From Chloroflexota bacterium (GTDB lineage: Bacteria; Chloroflexota; Anaerolineae; Promineifilales; Promineifilaceae): a DNA stretch of 42,130 bases. The notes below the pieces were generated by a model, which had not been told where the DNA came from, searched no databases, and saw only the letters and a program-made list of their open reading frames with translations. Within the stretch, counting starts at the first letter, position 1; each line of letters starts with the position of its first letter. This document shows positions 14,600-24,102 of the stretch, in pieces. The stretch lies in contig JAJRVV010000174.1 of assembly GCA_024277135.1 (NCBI GenBank), forward strand, positions 1 to 42,130, written 5' to 3'. The position numbers and the translations under genes were made by a program.

Positions 14600-15082
14600 C
14601 TAAATGAACAATACCTGAGCGCCTTCACTCATCTCCATGAAATCAGTGGCGCCCACAACAGCGTCCACCAAATCAATGATGTCATCCTCCTTCATCATGT
14701 GCATGTCGGCGAACATGTCCACCGACATTTTACAGGCATACAATTTGCCGCCGGCGTCGGAGATCGTTTCCAGAAATTCGCTGACGGGTGGGAAGTCCAG
14801 ATTAGCGATCTCTTTCTTCATCATAGCCGTCGCCATATTCGTCATCCCCGGTAATCCCCCAATGATATTCGGAATTGGCATACTGGGGTTGGCAACCGGC
14901 ACAAACTTCAGCTTGTCCATCTTCTTTTTGTTAATCATGTCCAGCCCCCAGAAGGTAAAAAACATGACCACATCAATCCCTTCCATCAGCGCCGCATTCG
15001 CCAGCACCAGACCCGGATAAGCCATATCCAGCGTCCCTTTCGAGCAGATAATGCACAGTTTCCGATCAGTTTCTTCAAACAT
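14600..15082 (-). CDS. DsrE/DsrF-like sulfur-relay protein
   Basis: The ~160-residue protein starts at ATG 15082 (MFEETDRKLCIICSKGTLDM) after AGGAG; the longer frame to 15157 lacks support. It has the Rossmann-like DsrE fold seen in proteins that often accompany sulfide:quinone oxidoreductases, with conserved Cys in LCIICSKG (residues 9 and 12) and in YACKMS (~125), plus a Met-rich patch (MTNMATAMMKK) that may contact membrane or partner. Family members carry persulfide sulfur. It is the last gene of the sulfide operon, separated from the TusE-like gene by ~200 bases containing a hairpin. Confidence 0.8.
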   Translation of the reverse strand: MFEETDRKLCIICSKGTLDMAYPGLVLANAALMEGIDVVMFFTFWGLDMINKKKMDKLKFVPVANPSMPIPNIIGGLPGMTNMATAMMKKEIANLDFPPVSEFLETISDAGGKLYACKMSVDMFADMHMMKEDDIIDLVDAVVGATDFMEMSEGAQVLFI

Positions 15083-15240
15083 CAGATTTCTCCTGTTTAT
15101 TCTATAAACGTTAAGAAAAATATTTTGGGTCGTAGTGCGGACATCCCTATCCGTCACTGGCGAGCAAGGATGCGCACCCTATCAAATTATTTTCCGACGA
15201 TCTGTATCATACGTAACGTCATCAAAGAATTGCGGCCAAG

Positions 15241-15275
15241 ACCTGCCAGGTTTTTAAGAAACCTGGCAGGTTTTT
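15241..15275. repeat. 13-bp hairpin between the two sulfur-relay genes
   Basis: ACCTGCCAGGTTT (15241-15253), loop TTAAG and AAACCTGGCAGGT (15259-15271) are exact complements, followed by TTTTT on the plus strand. As the operon is read from the minus strand, where no T tract follows, it is more likely an mRNA-stabilising or processing hairpin, or a dispersed repeat, than a terminator. Confidence 0.65.
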
Positions 15276-15283
15276 CTGACTGC

Positions 15284-15601
15284 TTAAATGCAGCCGCTGG
15301 GTTTTTTCAGCCCTGAAACATAGGCCACTTTCTTGGCTGGCCCTTTGGGAAATAACTTGTACAGCTCTTTGGTGGGTACGCCGCCTACTTTCGTGATCCG
15401 GCGCAGCGTGGGGGCGCTGCTTTGCGCTTCAAAGTCGCTGCGGCAGAACTCAATCACTTGCCAATGTCTATCTGTCAGCGGGGAAATGCCAATCTCGCCA
15501 GCCAGCGCTTCTGCCACTGTCTTGTCCCATTGATTGGGATCAGCCATGAAGCCGTCCTCATCAAAGGTGATGGTTTTGCCTTCAATCACGCGTTCGCTCA
15601 T
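15284..15601 (-). CDS. TusE/DsrC-family sulfur carrier
   Basis: The 105-residue protein matches the DsrC/TusE family: FDEDGFM, then PNQWDKTVAEALA, ISPLTDRHWQVIEFCR, TLRRITK, LYKLFPKGPAKK and the C-terminal LKKPSGCI. The penultimate Cys (CysA) is present, but the position ten residues between, which holds CysB in true DsrC of dissimilatory sulfite reductase, is Ala (KKVAYVSG). It should therefore carry a persulfide on one Cys, as TusE does, and cannot form the DsrC trisulfide/disulfide. The start at 15601 follows a GGAGGAT site. The neighbours (SQR, DsrE-like, DUF1641) suggest that it receives sulfane sulfur from sulfide oxidation. Confidence 0.88.
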   Translation of the reverse strand: MSERVIEGKTITFDEDGFMADPNQWDKTVAEALAGEIGISPLTDRHWQVIEFCRSDFEAQSSAPTLRRITKVGGVPTKELYKLFPKGPAKKVAYVSGLKKPSGCI

Positions 15602-15653
15602 TTTTTTATCCTCCAAATGGTCTGCCGGGTGAACCCGGCAGACCAACGCTTTT

Positions 15654-16316
15654 TTAGTTTTCAGAGACGGCTCTTAACACCGTCAACGTTTTCGATAAAC
15701 CTTTCTTCACGGCCGGGTCATTCAACTGCCGTAAAATGCTGAACATGGAAACATTTTCATTGGGTTCTTCTTCGCGCATGACGACGGCCGTGTTTTGCAT
15801 CATCCGCATTACTTCCGGTTGGGTCATCTCTTTCACCGTTTGCAAAATCAGCACCACATTTTCGCCCAACTGGCGCACATCATCTTCCGTAAACGATTCG
15901 ACAATGTTATCCAGAATCGCCATGCCGCCTTGCAGAAACGTAAAGTACCCTTTGCGTTCCATCTCATCCAACCGATTCATCATCGTCAGAAAAGCATCCT
16001 GCGACAAAGGCGTCATGTCTCGGCCCAGTTCCGCCAGACTTTCCACCTGATCCAGCATCTGCTCCAGATTGCGGGTGTTGCGGGCTAACCGCTTCGCCAG
16101 CCGCAAAATATCTTCCAGCCGCACATACTGTTCCACTTCGTTCAATTGTTCCGTTGAAAGTCGGAAAATATCGTTGGCAATGGGCGTTAAATCGCTTTTT
16201 AACTCATCCCACTCTTGCCGCCGCCGTTTTTCCAGACGGGCTTCTTCAGCCAGAAAAGCTATTTGCTCGGTGAGCCTGTCTACCTTTTGAGTCAGTTCCA
16301 CAATTGCCTGATCCAT
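15654..16316 (-). CDS. DUF1641 protein
   Basis: The 220-residue, largely helical, charged protein begins with a coiled-coil-like stretch (VDRLTEQIAFLAEEARLEKR) and contains the DUF1641 block around LAELGRDMTPLSQDAFLTMM and GYFTFLQGGMAILDNIVESF. DUF1641 proteins are repeatedly found next to sulfide:quinone oxidoreductase-like flavoproteins; the function is unknown, and a structural or membrane-anchoring role is a guess. It lies 9 bases after the SQR gene in the same operon. No Cys, signal peptide or membrane helix was seen. Confidence 0.8.
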   Translation of the reverse strand: MDQAIVELTQKVDRLTEQIAFLAEEARLEKRRRQEWDELKSDLTPIANDIFRLSTEQLNEVEQYVRLEDILRLAKRLARNTRNLEQMLDQVESLAELGRDMTPLSQDAFLTMMNRLDEMERKGYFTFLQGGMAILDNIVESFTEDDVRQLGENVVLILQTVKEMTQPEVMRMMQNTAVVMREEEPNENVSMFSILRQLNDPAVKKGLSKTLTVLRAVSEN

Positions 16317-16325
16317 CCCGGCCTC

Positions 16326-17558
16326 CTAATTCCACTTCCCGACCATTGACATATGGGCGGTGACGGGCATCTCTTTCCCTTTGAGCAAGATATTCCAATA
16401 CATCCAGCGGAACATCATCTTGCCCCAATGGTTCATTTCCGACTCTTGCAGCAGAGAGAAGGGGCCGACGCCGGGCAGCGGGTATTTCCCCGGCAATGGT
16501 TCCACGTCATAGTTGAAATCAATCAGAATCCCCTTGCCAAAGCCAGATTCGATGAAGCAGTTGGCGTGGCCGTCAAACATGGAAATCATTTCCTGCCCTT
16601 CAATGTAGCGTAAGAAATTCTCGATGAACACTTCCGCCGCAAAATGGGCCACCGAACCCGCTTTGGAGGTGGGCAGATTGGCCGCGTCGCCCAAAGCGAA
16701 GATGTTGTCATATTGGGTGGAAAGGAAGGTGTGTTTATCAACCGGCACATGGTTCATCTCGTCGCCCAAACCGGAACGGCCGATCACATCCGCTCCCATA
16801 TTCACCGGCACAACCACCAGCAAATCATAAGGCGCTTCCTGTTCGTCGTAGGAGACCAACACTTTGCGATCCGCGTCCACCCGTTCTGGATAAAACTCAG
16901 GAACCAGGTTGATATTCTTGTTATCCAGGGTGTCGCCCAGCAGACCGGCGGCGCGTGGCTTGGTGAAAGCGCCGGGCAATGGCGTCGCCAGCGTCAATTC
17001 AACCTTGTCCCGCATCCGCTTTTCATGGAAGAACCAATCCGCCAGGAAAATGAACTCCAACGGCGCCACCGGGCATTTGTAGGGCAGTTCCATGATGCTG
17101 AGGACGAGACGGCCGCCATCCCAAGTGCGCAACTTTTTAGCCAGCGCCACCGCGCCATCGTGCGTGTAAAAATCATGGATGGACTTCCGCCACTCCCCAT
17201 CGGTGAGTCCCGGCGTCTCTTCCGGCCGGGGATGGGTGCCGGTGGCGATGATGAGATAATCATAATGCAGGAAGCGGTTGTCTTTGGCGATACGCACCCG
17301 GTTTTGTTCCGGCTCAATCAGTTCAATTTCGGAAACGATCATTTCCACGCCCGGCGGAATGAAATCCCGCTTAGGCTTGATGACATCATTTTCGCCGTAA
17401 ATGCCAAAAGGGATAAACAAGAAGCCCGGTTGATAATAATGCGTTTCGTTCTGGTCAACAATGGTGATTTTCCATTCGTCCCGGCTCAAAACGTGGCTGA
17501 GCTTGTTGGCAACCATCGTTCCGGCGGTGCCGGCTCCGAGAATGAGAAGTTTTTTCAT
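16326..17558 (-). CDS. sqr: sulfide:quinone oxidoreductase
   Basis: The 410-residue flavoprotein oxidises sulfide to sulfane sulfur and passes electrons to quinone at the membrane surface. Visible are the FAD motif GAGTAG (residues 8-13), the ribityl-binding block NIFALGDAANLPTSKAG (285-301) and two cysteines, Cys162 (LPYKCPVAPLE) and Cys334 (HANCFIESGFGKG), at positions that fit the redox pair of SQR; a third Cys near 125, present in type I enzymes, is absent. A C-terminal amphipathic stretch (MMFRWMYWNILLKG, 381-394) is suited to membrane attachment. The ATG follows AGGAG. It is the second gene of the operon behind the HTH-PocR regulator. Confidence 0.88.
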   Translation of the reverse strand: MKKLLILGAGTAGTMVANKLSHVLSRDEWKITIVDQNETHYYQPGFLFIPFGIYGENDVIKPKRDFIPPGVEMIVSEIELIEPEQNRVRIAKDNRFLHYDYLIIATGTHPRPEETPGLTDGEWRKSIHDFYTHDGAVALAKKLRTWDGGRLVLSIMELPYKCPVAPLEFIFLADWFFHEKRMRDKVELTLATPLPGAFTKPRAAGLLGDTLDNKNINLVPEFYPERVDADRKVLVSYDEQEAPYDLLVVVPVNMGADVIGRSGLGDEMNHVPVDKHTFLSTQYDNIFALGDAANLPTSKAGSVAHFAAEVFIENFLRYIEGQEMISMFDGHANCFIESGFGKGILIDFNYDVEPLPGKYPLPGVGPFSLLQESEMNHWGKMMFRWMYWNILLKGKEMPVTAHMSMVGKWN

Positions 17559-17578
17559 GGGTCAGGTTCTCCTTATTT

Positions 17579-18349
17579 TTATAATTGGGTCAATTGAGCG
17601 ATGGTTTGCAACCGCTCAACCAATGATTTTCTTTCATCTACAATGTGAGCGATGATGTTGGCGATGCGCGGCAAAAAAGCCAGCACGTTTGCTTTTTGGT
17701 CAGGATTCAGGTCATAGACGGCTTGAAGATGCGGCGTCATGCGGCTGGCTTCTACGCCAAACGCCTGCGCCATCTGTTCCACTTCGGCCGCCGAGGGGGG
17801 CCAGGTTGAGGGGGCGATGCAGCCGGCGATCACCATGCCTTTTAGCTCGGTGTCCACCCGAATCATGCTGCGGGCGCACAACAGCCCCAGATGGCTGACG
17901 CTGAATTGGGGAGTAAGGTCAATGGCGGCGGCTAGGTCATGCCAGCTTTGGATACAGCGTTGCACTGCGTTGGGTTGTTCGCTGATGGCGGTAAATAAGC
18001 CGCATGGATTGCTGGCCTCGGTGATGGGGCTGCCGTCAATGTCAGTGACGATGATCATGATCCCCAGCAGGTCGGCGAAGGCGTTCTGGATGAGTTGAAC
18101 GCATTGCATGGGCAGCAGTTGGTTTAACTCGTCTACTTTTGTGGTGGGGAGAGGGGGGGTGACGGCCGTACTCCCAACACCCGCCCCCATCTTCGCCTGA
18201 AACCAATCATCAAACTGCTGGCTGGGGAAACGCCACTGCTTGCCCACCTTAATGGCGGGCAGTTGGCCGGCTTCCGCCATCCGGTAGACAGTGGAGCGGT
18301 CTACCTGAAGCATCCCTTGTACATCTTTGGCAGTTAGCATTTCGGCCAT
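17579..18349 (-). CDS. regulator with HTH and PocR sensory domains
   Basis: The 256-residue protein has an excisionase/MerR-like helix-turn-helix at residues 4-52 (LTAKDVQGMLQVDRSTVYRM, then GKQWRFPSQQFDDWF), a Pro/Thr linker, and a PocR ligand-binding domain from ~75 to 225. Typical PocR features are VTDIDGSPITEASNPCGLF, RCIQSWHDLA and LGLLCARSMI with three spaced Cys (~120, 138 and 167) that may bind metal or sense redox state. The order DNA-binding then PocR fits a one-component regulator. It ends 20 bases before the SQR gene and probably controls its own operon. Operator-like palindromes lie upstream at 18426-18461. Confidence 0.82.
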   Translation of the reverse strand: MAEMLTAKDVQGMLQVDRSTVYRMAEAGQLPAIKVGKQWRFPSQQFDDWFQAKMGAGVGSTAVTPPLPTTKVDELNQLLPMQCVQLIQNAFADLLGIMIIVTDIDGSPITEASNPCGLFTAISEQPNAVQRCIQSWHDLAAAIDLTPQFSVSHLGLLCARSMIRVDTELKGMVIAGCIAPSTWPPSAAEVEQMAQAFGVEASRMTPHLQAVYDLNPDQKANVLAFLPRIANIIAHIVDERKSLVERLQTIAQLTQL

Positions 18350-18425
18350 TCGTCATCACCCGTTTGTGAAATAACAAACATACCCATATGCGAATATAGT
18401 AATATCTACTCATGATAAGCATAAG

Positions 18426-18437
18426 TGACAAAAGTCA
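18426..18437. promoter_or_regulatory. TGAC-N4-GTCA palindrome
   Basis: TGAC-AAAA-GTCA lies 77 bases before the SQR-operon regulator gene. It resembles half-sites of FNR/FixK-type regulators (TTGAC-N4-GTCAA, 8 of 10 matching) and has the same form as 4852-4863. Confidence 0.4.
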
Positions 18438-18445
18438 GTATGGTA

Positions 18446-18461
18446 TGTGATAAATGTCACA
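18446..18461. promoter_or_regulatory. CRP-like operator
   Basis: TGTGA-TAAATG-TCACA is an exact fit to the core CRP consensus TGTGA-N6-TCACA, in the divergent region between the SQR operon (start 18349) and the phosphatase gene (18603). No CRP gene lies in the window. Confidence 0.5.
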
Positions 18462-18602
18462 AGCGGCATTGACGGCAACGGATGGAATGTGTGCATTATG
18501 TGCATCATATGCAGACGATACGCACAATTAGTTGCCAATATCAAGGGTCAATTCTCGATGGCGGCACTTGCATCATCCCCCCTTCAAAGCTATCCTTTCC
18601 CC

Positions 18603-19133
18603 ATGAACCCTTTTCACTGGTTATTCGACAAAATGTATCCGCTTATCCGCTTCATTTATGAGCGGGTTCAGGGGCATCGTTGGTTCGATCCCATCGCCGA
18701 CCAATTGTGGTTGGGCGGCGCGCCAACGTATGCGCGCGATTACGATTTTCTGCGGCAAAACGGCATCAACGCCGTCGTCAACATCCGCGCCGAACGGCCG
18801 GACGACCTCGATTTCTACCAACAACATGACATCACCCATCTCCAACTGGAAGTATTGGACATCACCGTGCCGGGGCCGGAGATTTTGACGGAAGGGGCAG
18901 CCTGGATCGAGGAACAGGTGCAGGACGGCCGTACCGTTCTCGTTCACTGCGCCAAGGGACGCGGCCGTTCCGCCACCCTGCTGGCCGCCTACTTGATGAA
19001 CCATCGCGGCATGAGCTTTGACGAAGCCAACCAGTTGATGAAAAGCAAACGGCCGCTCACCAAACTAGAATCCCGTCACCGCCGCCTCCTGGAATCGTGG
19101 CTTAACAATCAACAATCAACAATCAACAGCTAA
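18603..19133 (+). CDS. dual-specificity/tyrosine phosphatase-like protein
   Basis: The ~176-residue protein carries the cysteine phosphatase signature [19 protein letters not shown] (HCxxGxxR; Cys ~117 and Arg ~123), the general-acid loop region [12 protein letters not shown] and the [12 protein letters not shown] start typical of small dual-specificity phosphatases. It likely dephosphorylates proteins or phospholipids (PTPMT-like). ATG 18603 is preferred to in-frame starts at 18447 and 18558, because homology-like sequence ([14 protein letters not shown]) begins here. The final residues ([10 protein letters not shown]) are encoded by a CAACAAT heptamer array that runs on to the mutS start, 15 bases away. 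Confidence 0.8.
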   Translation: MNPFHWLFDKMYPLIRFIYERVQGHRWFDPIADQLWLGGAPTYARDYDFLRQNGINAVVNIRAERPDDLDFYQQHDITHLQLEVLDITVPGPEILTEGAAWIEEQVQDGRTVLVHCAKGRGRSATLLAAYLMNHRGMSFDEANQLMKSKRPLTKLESRHRRLLESWLNNQQSTINS

Positions 19134-19144
19134 CAATCAACAAC
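19103..19144. repeat. CAACAAT heptamer array between phosphatase and mutS
   Basis: About six heptamers (TAACAAT/CAACAAT/CAACAGC) in tandem encode the phosphatase C-terminus, contain its stop codon, and end five bases before the mutS ATG. Confidence 0.8.
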
Positions 19145-19148
19145 CGAT

Positions 19149-21737
19149 ATGGCTAAAACCAAAGTCACCCCTAGCCGAAAGCAATATCTGGACATCAAAG
19201 CCCAATATCCCGACGCCATCGTCTTCTTTCGTTTGGGCGATTTTTATGAGACCTTTGACGACGATGCCCGCACCGCCGCCCGCGAGCTGGATTTGGTGCT
19301 CACCAGCCGGCCGCAGGGCAAAAACATGCGCGTGCCCATGGCCGGCGTGCCCCATCATGCCGCCGAAAATTACATCGCCCGCCTCATCGCCAAGGGATAC
19401 AAGGTGGCCTTGTGCGAGCAAATCGGGACGCAGCCGGTGAAAGGGTTGATGCCGCGCGAGGTAGTGCGCGTCTTCACCGCCGGGACGGTGATCGAGCCGG
19501 GGATGCTGGACGCGGGGCGCAACAATTATCTGACGGCCGTCTTCCGCGACAGCGACCGGTTTGGTTTGGCTTATGCCGACATCACCACCGGCGAATTTGC
19601 AACTGCGGTGATTGACGGCCGTCGCCGCCTCATCGAAGAACTGGCCCGCCTCTCCCCCGCCGAACTGCTGCTGCCCGATGGCGAACTGACCCTGGCCGAC
19701 CAGGCCAAAACCATCACCCACACCCCCGCCTGGCGATTTGAAGAAGGCGCGGCGCGGCAGACGCTTTTGCGCCATTTTAAGGTGGCTTCTTTGGCCGGAT
19801 TCGGCTGCGAGCAAAAGCCGCTGGCCGTCTCCGCCGCCGGCGCCGTTTTGGCCTACCTGCAAGAAACGCAAAAGGGGGCGGTGGGGCAGATTCAACGGCT
19901 GGCAACCTACAGCATCGAAGGCTACATGGCGCTGGACACCCCCACCCGGCGCAATCTGGAACTGACGGAATCCATCGCCGGCGAGCGGGACGGCTCGCTT
20001 TTGGCTGTGCTGAACCAGACGGTGACGCCGATGGGGGGGCGGTTGCTGCGGCAACGGGTGACGCGGCCGTTGCTGGACATCGCCGAACTTAACCAACGCC
20101 TCGACCAGGTGGAAACCTTCTTCAACGACGCCCTGCTCCGCGCCGACATCCGCGCCGCGCTTAAAGGGCTGCCCGATCTGGAACGGCTGGCCAACCGGGT
20201 TCTCAGCGGCAAAGCCGTCCCCCGCGATCTGGAGCATATCCGGCTGGCGCTGGAAGCCATTCCAGTGATCAGTAAACAGTTATCAGTAATCAGTGAGCGG
20301 TCTTCAGTCCCCAGTCTCCAATCTCTAATCTCCAATCTTAACCCCTGCCCCGAAACCCTTGACCTCATCAGCCGCGCCATCGCTGAAAATGCGCCTGCCA
20401 ATTTCAACAAAATGGGCGTCATCCGCCCCGGCTTTTCCGCCGAACTGGATGGAGTGATGAACTCGTCGGCGCGCGCGCGGGAATGGGTGGCGCAGTTGGA
20501 GCCGCGCGAACGGGAACGCACCGGCATCCAAAGTCTCAAGGTGGGCTTCAACAAGGTGTTCGGCTACTACATCGAAATCACCCGCGCCAACAGCCATCTG
20601 GCCCCAGACGATTACATCCGCAAGCAGACGCTGACTAACGCCGAGCGGTACATCACGCCGGAGTTGAAGGAGTATGAGACGCTGATCCTCAATGCCGAGG
20701 AGCGGATTTTGCAGATTGAGCGGCGCGTCTTTGCTGAATTATGTCAACAGGTGGCGCAGTTTGCGCCTCGTTTGCTGCAAACGGCCGCCGCCCTGGCCCG
20801 GTTGGATGTGGCGGCGGCTTTGGCGGAAGCGGCGGCTAACAATGGCTATGTCCGCCCGGAACTGGCGGATGATGAGACGATGGAGATCGTGGACGGCCGT
20901 CACCCCGTCGTCGAACAGAGCCTGACCCTGGAGCGGTTTGTCCCCAACCATACCCAATTCGATGGCGACAACCGCATCCAGATCATCACTGGTCCCAATA
21001 TGAGCGGAAAGTCTACGTTCTTGAGACAAGTCGCCCTCATCACCCTCATGGCCCAAATCGGCAGTTTCGTCCCTGCCAGCAAGGCGCGCGTCGGTTTGGC
21101 CGACCGGATTTTTACCCGGATTGGCGCTCATGACGAACTGCACGCCGGCCGTTCCACCTTCATGGTGGAAATGGTGGAGATGGCCGAAATTCTGAACCAC
21201 GCCACTCATCGCTCTCTGCTCATCCTGGACGAGGTGGGGCGCGGAACCAGCACTTACGACGGCCTCTCCATCGCCTGGGCCGTCATCGAATTCCTGCACA
21301 ACCACCCCCGCCTCAAGTCGCGCACCCTTTTCGCCACCCATTACCACGAATTGGTGGGTCTGGCCGACATCTTGCCCATGGTCGCCAACTACAACGTCGC
21401 CGTCGCTGAAGAGGGTGACAACGTCGTCTTCCTGCACCAGATCGCGTCCGGCGGCGCTGATCGCAGCTATGGCATTCACGTGGCGCAATTGGCCGGGCTG
21501 CCCCGCGATGTCATTCAGCGCGCCAACGAAATCCTAAAGGAACTGGAGCAATACGCCCCCACTGCCAGCGTCGAACCCGGCCGTTTCACCCCCAGCCAGC
21601 AAATCGCTCTCTTTCCCGAAACCAGCCCTATCCTGGAAGAGTTGGCAGAGTTGGACGTGAACATGCTGACGCCGCTGGAAGCGATCAACAAGCTGTACGA
21701 GTGGAAACGCCGCTACGCTGATAAGAAAGAGTCGTGA
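19149..21737 (+). CDS. mutS: DNA mismatch repair ATPase MutS
   Basis: The 862-residue MutS1 recognises mismatches and recruits MutL. Domain I begins with QYLDIKAQYPDAIVFFRLGD and the mismatch-wedging FYETF follows. The ATPase has Walker A GPNMSGKST (~615-623), LLILDEVGRGTSTYDG (Walker B and signature) and TLFATHYHEL. The C-terminus keeps the short helix pair LTPLEAINKLYEWKRR. Between the core domain and the clamp, residues ~372-397 (VISKQLSVISERSSVPSLQS...) are encoded by an 11-unit heptamer array; this part normally varies little in size, and the frame is kept, so the protein is probably functional. There is no clear ribosome site apart from purines within the repeat. The next gene, glnS, has its own -10 box. 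Confidence 0.93.
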   Translation: MAKTKVTPSRKQYLDIKAQYPDAIVFFRLGDFYETFDDDARTAARELDLVLTSRPQGKNMRVPMAGVPHHAAENYIARLIAKGYKVALCEQIGTQPVKGLMPREVVRVFTAGTVIEPGMLDAGRNNYLTAVFRDSDRFGLAYADITTGEFATAVIDGRRRLIEELARLSPAELLLPDGELTLADQAKTITHTPAWRFEEGAARQTLLRHFKVASLAGFGCEQKPLAVSAAGAVLAYLQETQKGAVGQIQRLATYSIEGYMALDTPTRRNLELTESIAGERDGSLLAVLNQTVTPMGGRLLRQRVTRPLLDIAELNQRLDQVETFFNDALLRADIRAALKGLPDLERLANRVLSGKAVPRDLEHIRLALEAIPVISKQLSVISERSSVPSLQSLISNLNPCPETLDLISRAIAENAPANFNKMGVIRPGFSAELDGVMNSSARAREWVAQLEPRERERTGIQSLKVGFNKVFGYYIEITRANSHLAPDDYIRKQTLTNAERYITPELKEYETLILNAEERILQIERRVFAELCQQVAQFAPRLLQTAAALARLDVAAALAEAAANNGYVRPELADDETMEIVDGRHPVVEQSLTLERFVPNHTQFDGDNRIQIITGPNMSGKSTFLRQVALITLMAQIGSFVPASKARVGLADRIFTRIGAHDELHAGRSTFMVEMVEMAEILNHATHRSLLILDEVGRGTSTYDGLSIAWAVIEFLHNHPRLKSRTLFATHYHELVGLADILPMVANYNVAVAEEGDNVVFLHQIASGGADRSYGIHVAQLAGLPRDVIQRANEILKELEQYAPTASVEPGRFTPSQQIALFPETSPILEELAELDVNMLTPLEAINKLYEWKRRYADKKES
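20263..20339. repeat. 11-unit heptamer array inside mutS
   Basis: Eleven consecutive 7-base units of the form CAGTNNN grading into CAATCTC (CAGTGAT, CAGTAAA, CAGTTAT, CAGTAAT, CAGTGAG, CGGTCTT, CAGTCCC, CAGTCTC, CAATCTC, TAATCTC, CAATCTT) lie in the coding frame of mutS. Base composition and codon use differ sharply from the GC-rich flanks. Confidence 0.85.
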
Positions 21738-21840
21738 CCGGCAAAATAAAATCAAATGGCGAATAGAGTACAAAGATAACAAGCCTTTGCGTTCCCCCTG
21801 TGCCATAGCTCAATGCAGTGTCCTCCCCTAAACCCGGTGG

Positions 21841-21846
21841 TATAAT
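21841..21846 (+). promoter_or_regulatory. -10 box of glnS
   Basis: TATAAT lies 29 bases before the glnS ATG, followed by a CTGGAG ribosome site at ~21864. No good -35 box was seen. Confidence 0.4.
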
Positions 21847-21875
21847 CTCCTGAAATTTTAACCCTGGAGTGTTGT

Positions 21876-23555
<1,680 letters not shown>

Positions 23556-23625
23556 GGGACTAGTCTGCGGAATATTTGTTGGCAGGCGGGCAGGTGAAGT
23601 TTCATCTAGCATAAATACGCAATAT

Positions 23626-23733
23626 CGCAAAAGTCGCCTGGCAACACTATTCGCGTGAAACGTAAAACGCGAACCGTGATGCCGCATACGCCAGAAATTT
23701 CACGTTTCACGTCATTCTCTGCTGACTTTTGCG
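23626..23733. repeat. nested inverted repeats upstream of higBA
   Basis: The outer pair CGCAAAAGTC/GACTTTTGCG (23626-23635 with 23724-23733) encloses a second pair, GTGAAACG/CGTTTCAC (23655-23662 with 23703-23710, extendable to 13 bp with one mismatch). The element of ~108 bases could fold into a two-stage stem. Confidence 0.65.
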
Positions 23734-23782
23734 GTACTGCCAAAAATCTCATGACGCCCTTGCTCCCGCACTGGGAGCGCCG

Positions 23783-23794
23783 TATAATTTTGGT
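23783..23794 (+). promoter_or_regulatory. -10 box directly before higB
   Basis: TATAAT (23783-23788) lies six bases before ATG 23795, with a weak -35 TTGCTC (23760-23765) at 17-base spacing. The mRNA is probably leaderless. The palindromic element upstream may be where the HigBA complex binds. Confidence 0.55.
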
Positions 23795-24088
23795 ATGCAT
23801 ATTATTTCTCGCAAGGCGCTCAGGGAATTTTGGGAAACACACACCGATGCTCGGAAAGCCCTGGAAGCATGGTATCTCGACACAAAAAAAGCCAAGTGGG
23901 AAACGCCATCAGATATCAAAAGCGTTTATCGAAATGTTAGTTTTGTCACAAATAATCGCATTGTGTTCAATATCAAGGGCAATCGCTATCGTCTCGTCGT
24001 TGTCGTCGTCTATCAAAAAGACATTGTTTACATCCGTTTTGTGGGTACGCACAGCGAATACGACAAGATTGACGTTACGCGAGTTTAA
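23795..24088 (+). CDS. higB: HigB-family toxin
   Basis: The 97-residue protein (MHIISRKALREFWETHTDAR onward) matches the mRNA-interferase toxins of the HigB/RelE superfamily in the subgroup with the pattern LxxFW-x7-A-x2-L-x2-W, then NNRIVFNIKGNRYRLVVVVVYQ and VYIRFVGTHSEYDKIDV. The central positively charged beta-sheet and the final His/Asp/Tyr region fit ribosome-dependent cleavage of mRNA. The ATG at 23795 is chosen over an upstream frame to 23729, because the -10 box lies inside that extension. The antitoxin gene follows 14 bases downstream. Toxin-first order is typical of higBA. Confidence 0.88.
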   Translation: MHIISRKALREFWETHTDARKALEAWYLDTKKAKWETPSDIKSVYRNVSFVTNNRIVFNIKGNRYRLVVVVVYQKDIVYIRFVGTHSEYDKIDVTRV

Positions 24089-24102
24089 TGGAGTAAGTTA
24101 CT

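Noticed and set aside
18667..18690. GGTTCGATCCC as a tRNA T-arm
   Set aside because: Lies inside the phosphatase coding sequence; no acceptor stem or anticodon arm around it. No tRNA was found in the window.
20263..20339. CRISPR-like array
   Set aside because: Units of seven bases without spacers; a short tandem repeat, not a CRISPR. The same applies to 19103-19144 and 40837-40916.
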